Positions 62,250 through 64,000 of a stretch of 64,000 nucleotides of DNA are shown piece by piece; positions within the stretch are counted from its first letter, which is position 1, and each line of letters opens with the position of its first letter. The translations under genes were made by a program, and so were the position numbers. The stretch comes from Rhodopirellula sp. P2 (GTDB taxonomy: Bacteria; Planctomycetota; Planctomycetia; Pirellulales; Pirellulaceae): the NCBI RefSeq assembly GCF_028768465.1, contig NZ_CP118225.1, positions 3,267,001-3,331,000 on the forward strand, read 5' to 3'. Under the pieces are notes generated by a model that was not told the DNA's origin, did not search any database, and saw only the letters and a list, made by a program, of their open reading frames with translations.

Positions 62250-62993
62250 GGTTCCCAGGCTCTGCCTGGGCACCCGGTGAATGGCAGGCTCCTGCCTGGC
62301 GAGTGGTGGGGTGGCGAGGCGGGAGCCTCGGGGGCAGTGCGTTCCCAGGCAGAGCCTGGGGACGAGGGGTGAGGGCTTTTCGGTTGGTTCCCAGGCTCTG
62401 CCTGGGCACCCGATGAATGGCAGGCTCTGCCTGGCGGGTGGTGGCTTGACGAGGCGGGAGCCTCGGGGGCAGTGCGTTCCCAGGCAGAGCCTGGGGACGA
62501 GTGATGAGGGGCTTTTCGGCTGGTTCCCAGGCTCTGGCTGGGCACCCGGTGAATGGCAGGCTCTGCCTGGCGAATGGTGGGGTGGCGAGGCGGGAGCCTC
62601 GGGGGCAGTGCGTTCCCAGGCAGAGCCTGGGGACGAGGGACGAGGGCTTTTCGGCTGGTTCTCGGGCACTGCCTGGGCACCCGATGAATGGCAGGCTCCT
62701 GCCTGGCCAGTGGTGGGGTGGCGAGGCGGGAGCCTCGGGGGCAGTGCGTTCCCAGGCAGAGCCTGGGGACGAGGGATGAGGGCTTTTCGGCTGGTTCCCA
62801 GGCTCTGCCTGGGCACCCGCTGAATGGCAGGCTCCTGCCTGGCGAGTGGTGGGGTGGCGAGGCGGGAGCCTCGGGGGCAGTGCGTTCCCAGGCAGAGCCT
62901 GGGGACGAGGGGTGAGGGCTTTTCGGCTGGTTCCCAGGCTCTGGCTGGGCACCCGGTGAATGGCAGGCTCCTGCCTGGCGAGTGGTGGGGTTG
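62250..62993. repeat. 136-bp tandem repeat array, about 5.5 copies
   Basis: Units begin at about 62250, 62386, 62522, 62657, 62793 and 62929 (136 bp, one of 135). Each unit carries several palindromes: CCCAGGCTCTGCCTGGG, its reverse complement CCCAGGCAGAGCCTGGG, GAGGCGGGAGCCTC, and a GGCAGG/CCTGCC hairpin. Sequence between units is conserved, with few substitutions. Long frames through it on both strands are repeat artefacts. The palindrome family is a dispersed repeat in planctomycete genomes as I recall it; here it is arranged in tandem. Confidence 0.93.
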
Positions 62994-63056
62994 AGGTGGC
63001 CTGGGTTTTGGGGGCCACGTGAGTCCTTAAACTGAAAGGAACTCAAGGAACCCCAG

Positions 63057-63356
63057 ATGCCACGTAAGACCAAGCCTTCAGCTAATCCTGAACGACGCAC
63101 CTATACAGACGAATTCAAACGTGATGCAGTTGCCATGCTGCTCGACGGTCACTCAGCGACATCGATTGTTGAGCGATTGGGAATCTCTGGAACGAACCTG
63201 CTTTACCGCTGGAAGAAGCAGCAAGTCGAGTCGGCCGGACCGGTTGGCGAGGTGCTCGATAGCCGCGTTGCCGAACTCGAGGCAGAGCTGCGGCGAGTCG
63301 AGCGCGAACGCGATGTTTTAAAAAAAGCTTTGATCATTTTCGGCCGAAACGAGTGA
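63057..63356 (+). CDS. IS3-family transposase OrfA (DNA-binding)
   Basis: 99 residues from the ATG at 63057; AAGGAA seven bases upstream is a good ribosome binding site. The N-terminal helix-turn-helix is TYTDEFKRDAVAMLLDGHSA plus ERLGISGTNLLYRWKK. The C-terminal leucine-zipper-like coil (VAELEAELRRVERERDVLKK) should allow dimer formation. It ends at a TGA that overlaps the OrfB GTG (GTGA). An A7 slippery site lies near its 3' end. Confidence 0.95.
   Translation: MPRKTKPSANPERRTYTDEFKRDAVAMLLDGHSATSIVERLGISGTNLLYRWKKQQVESAGPVGEVLDSRVAELEAELRRVERERDVLKKALIIFGRNE
63320..63326 (+). promoter_or_regulatory. A7 slippery site for -1 ribosomal frameshifting
   Basis: A run of seven A in OrfA, in phase A AAA AAA. 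A shift to -1 here leads through an open frame (AGC TTT GAT CAT TTT) into the OrfB frame with no stop. This would make the OrfAB fusion that is the active transposase in IS3 elements. Confidence 0.8.
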
Positions 63357-64000
63357 GCCAGCTCTATTCCGCAGCGGACAGCATCATTCGCGATGGCACG
63401 GCATCGCAGCGAGAGGTCGGTGAGATTCTCGGTTTCTCACGCTCCGCGTTTCAGCGATTTCAAAGCGAACCGCCAAGCCGAAGAGAACAGAGCGACATGG
63501 ATGTCTTGCCAATGGTGATCACCACGTTTCATCGACACCGCAGACGCTACGGTGCCCGACGGATCGCTGCAGACCTGAAGCTACAAGGAGTTGCAATTGG
63601 ACGCGAAAGGGTCGCCAAATTGCTGCGAATTGCGGGGCTATCGGCGTTGCAGCCAAAATCATTCAAGCCGCGAACGACCGAAAGTCGGCACACGTTGGGC
63701 TACAACGAGAACCTATTGCTCAAGCAGCCTGAGCCAACGAGTGTGAATCGTTTGTGGGTAGGCGACATCACCTACATTCCGATCGTACGAACTGGATTCG
63801 CTTACATGGCGACCCTCATGGATCGCTTTTCCAGGCGGATCATCGGCTGGTCTTTGGAAATGGATATGACCGAGAGCCTGGTGATCAAGACGCTTCAAAA
63901 GGCGATTCGCAATCGACAGCCTTCAAGAGATCTCATCCACCACACTGATCGCGGTGGCCAGTACGCAAGCAAGAAATATCGTGCGATCATCCAACGCAGT
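63353..64000 (+). CDS. IS3-family transposase OrfB (DDE integrase), cut by the window end
   Basis: 216 codons visible from the GTG at 63353, with no stop before the window edge. The HTH-like region FHRHRRRYGARRIAADLKLQ is typical of IS3 OrfB, followed by the catalytic core: first Asp in LWVGDITYIPI, second Asp in LIHHTDRGGQYAS. The third residue (Glu) should lie beyond base 64000. It is probably produced mainly as an OrfAB fusion by frameshifting. It appears intact as far as visible. Confidence 0.94.
   Translation, partial: MSQLYSAADSIIRDGTASQREVGEILGFSRSAFQRFQSEPPSRREQSDMDVLPMVITTFHRHRRRYGARRIAADLKLQGVAIGRERVAKLLRIAGLSALQPKSFKPRTTESRHTLGYNENLLLKQPEPTSVNRLWVGDITYIPIVRTGFAYMATLMDRFSRRIIGWSLEMDMTESLVIKTLQKAIRNRQPSRDLIHHTDRGGQYASKKYRAIIQRS

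Larger units (their letters stand above)
63020..64000 (+). mobile_element. IS3-family insertion sequence, left part (right end outside the window)
   Basis: Two overlapping transposase frames with the arrangement of the IS3 family. The left end is inferred at about 63020, where tgagtccttaaactgaaagg begins shortly after the tandem repeat array; the right inverted repeat and any target duplication are beyond the window, so the boundary is not proven. It sits downstream of the repeat array and 0.8 kb from tRNA-Ser. Confidence 0.88.

Noticed and set aside
62250..62993. Possible CRISPR array
   Set aside because: The period is 136 bp with no unique spacers; the whole unit is repeated and no cas gene is present.
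61505..63100. 531-codon minus-strand frame over the second CNNM gene, tRNA-Ser and the tandem array
   Set aside because: It runs through a CNNM gene, a tRNA and non-coding 136-bp repeats; its periodic Pro/Arg/Gly sequence is a product of the array.
62102..64000. Integrative element inserted at tRNA-Ser
   Set aside because: No integrase, no repeated 3' tRNA fragment and no cargo genes are visible; the IS3 element does not need a tRNA site.

Overview
The window looks like a chromosomal segment of a planctomycete of the family Pirellulaceae, most like Rhodopirellula. The evidence is two DUF1501 plus PSCyt/DUF1549/DUF1553 gene pairs, secreted proteins built from VWA, TPR, PD40 or low-complexity modules, a MoxR ATPase beside a DUF4159/terpene-cyclase-repeat protein, many starts without a clear Shine-Dalgarno site, and moderately high GC. 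Genus level is inference; no 16S rRNA gene is present.

Left part (1-16 kb): the 3' part of purK and a 1500-residue secreted VWA/STN-like/DUF2135-like protein read rightward. A leftward block follows: ribD, a SEC-C/TPR protein, a secreted HExxH protein, a PD40-PA-M28-PDZ peptidase, a small hypothetical protein and a Mur-ligase-like protein. Several junctions there overlap by a few bases. A 300-bp divergent region with repeats separates this block from a hemerythrin-like gene. Then come a secreted TPR/CHAT-like protein and, 17 bp later, a secreted protein ending in a Hint (intein/Hedgehog-type) module, closed by the clearest intrinsic terminator of the window.

Middle (22-38 kb): a lipoprotein and a small membrane protein read rightward. 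The leftward genes are DUF1501 and PSCyt/DUF1549/DUF1553 proteins, a uronate-isomerase-family enzyme with an acidic tail, an M50 site-2 protease homologue, panD, a pseudo-receiver, a small CxxC protein, a gene broken at a G8 tract, an FAD oxidoreductase, tRNA-Pro(UGG), a small hypothetical protein and an HNH nuclease.

Right part (38-64 kb): DUF456, smc and corA (overlapping), a 1-kb repeat-rich spacer, a phosphohexomutase, the divergent DUF4159 protein and MoxR, a second PSCyt1/DUF1553-DUF1501 pair whose first gene carries a REP-like element in its 5' end, a SUKH-like protein, cysC, and a translationally coupled run of an ABC-2-type permease and two CNNM/DUF21 proteins. The window ends with tRNA-Ser(UGA), a 136-bp tandem repeat array and the left part of an IS3-family element.

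The most unusual items are the Hint-module protein with its CHAT-like partner, recurrent 15-bp x3 in-frame minisatellites in unrelated genes, the REP-like pair inside a signal-peptide coding region, the nested 140-bp palindrome near 44.5 kb and the 136-bp array beside the tRNA and IS. I found no CRISPR array, rRNA operon or prophage.
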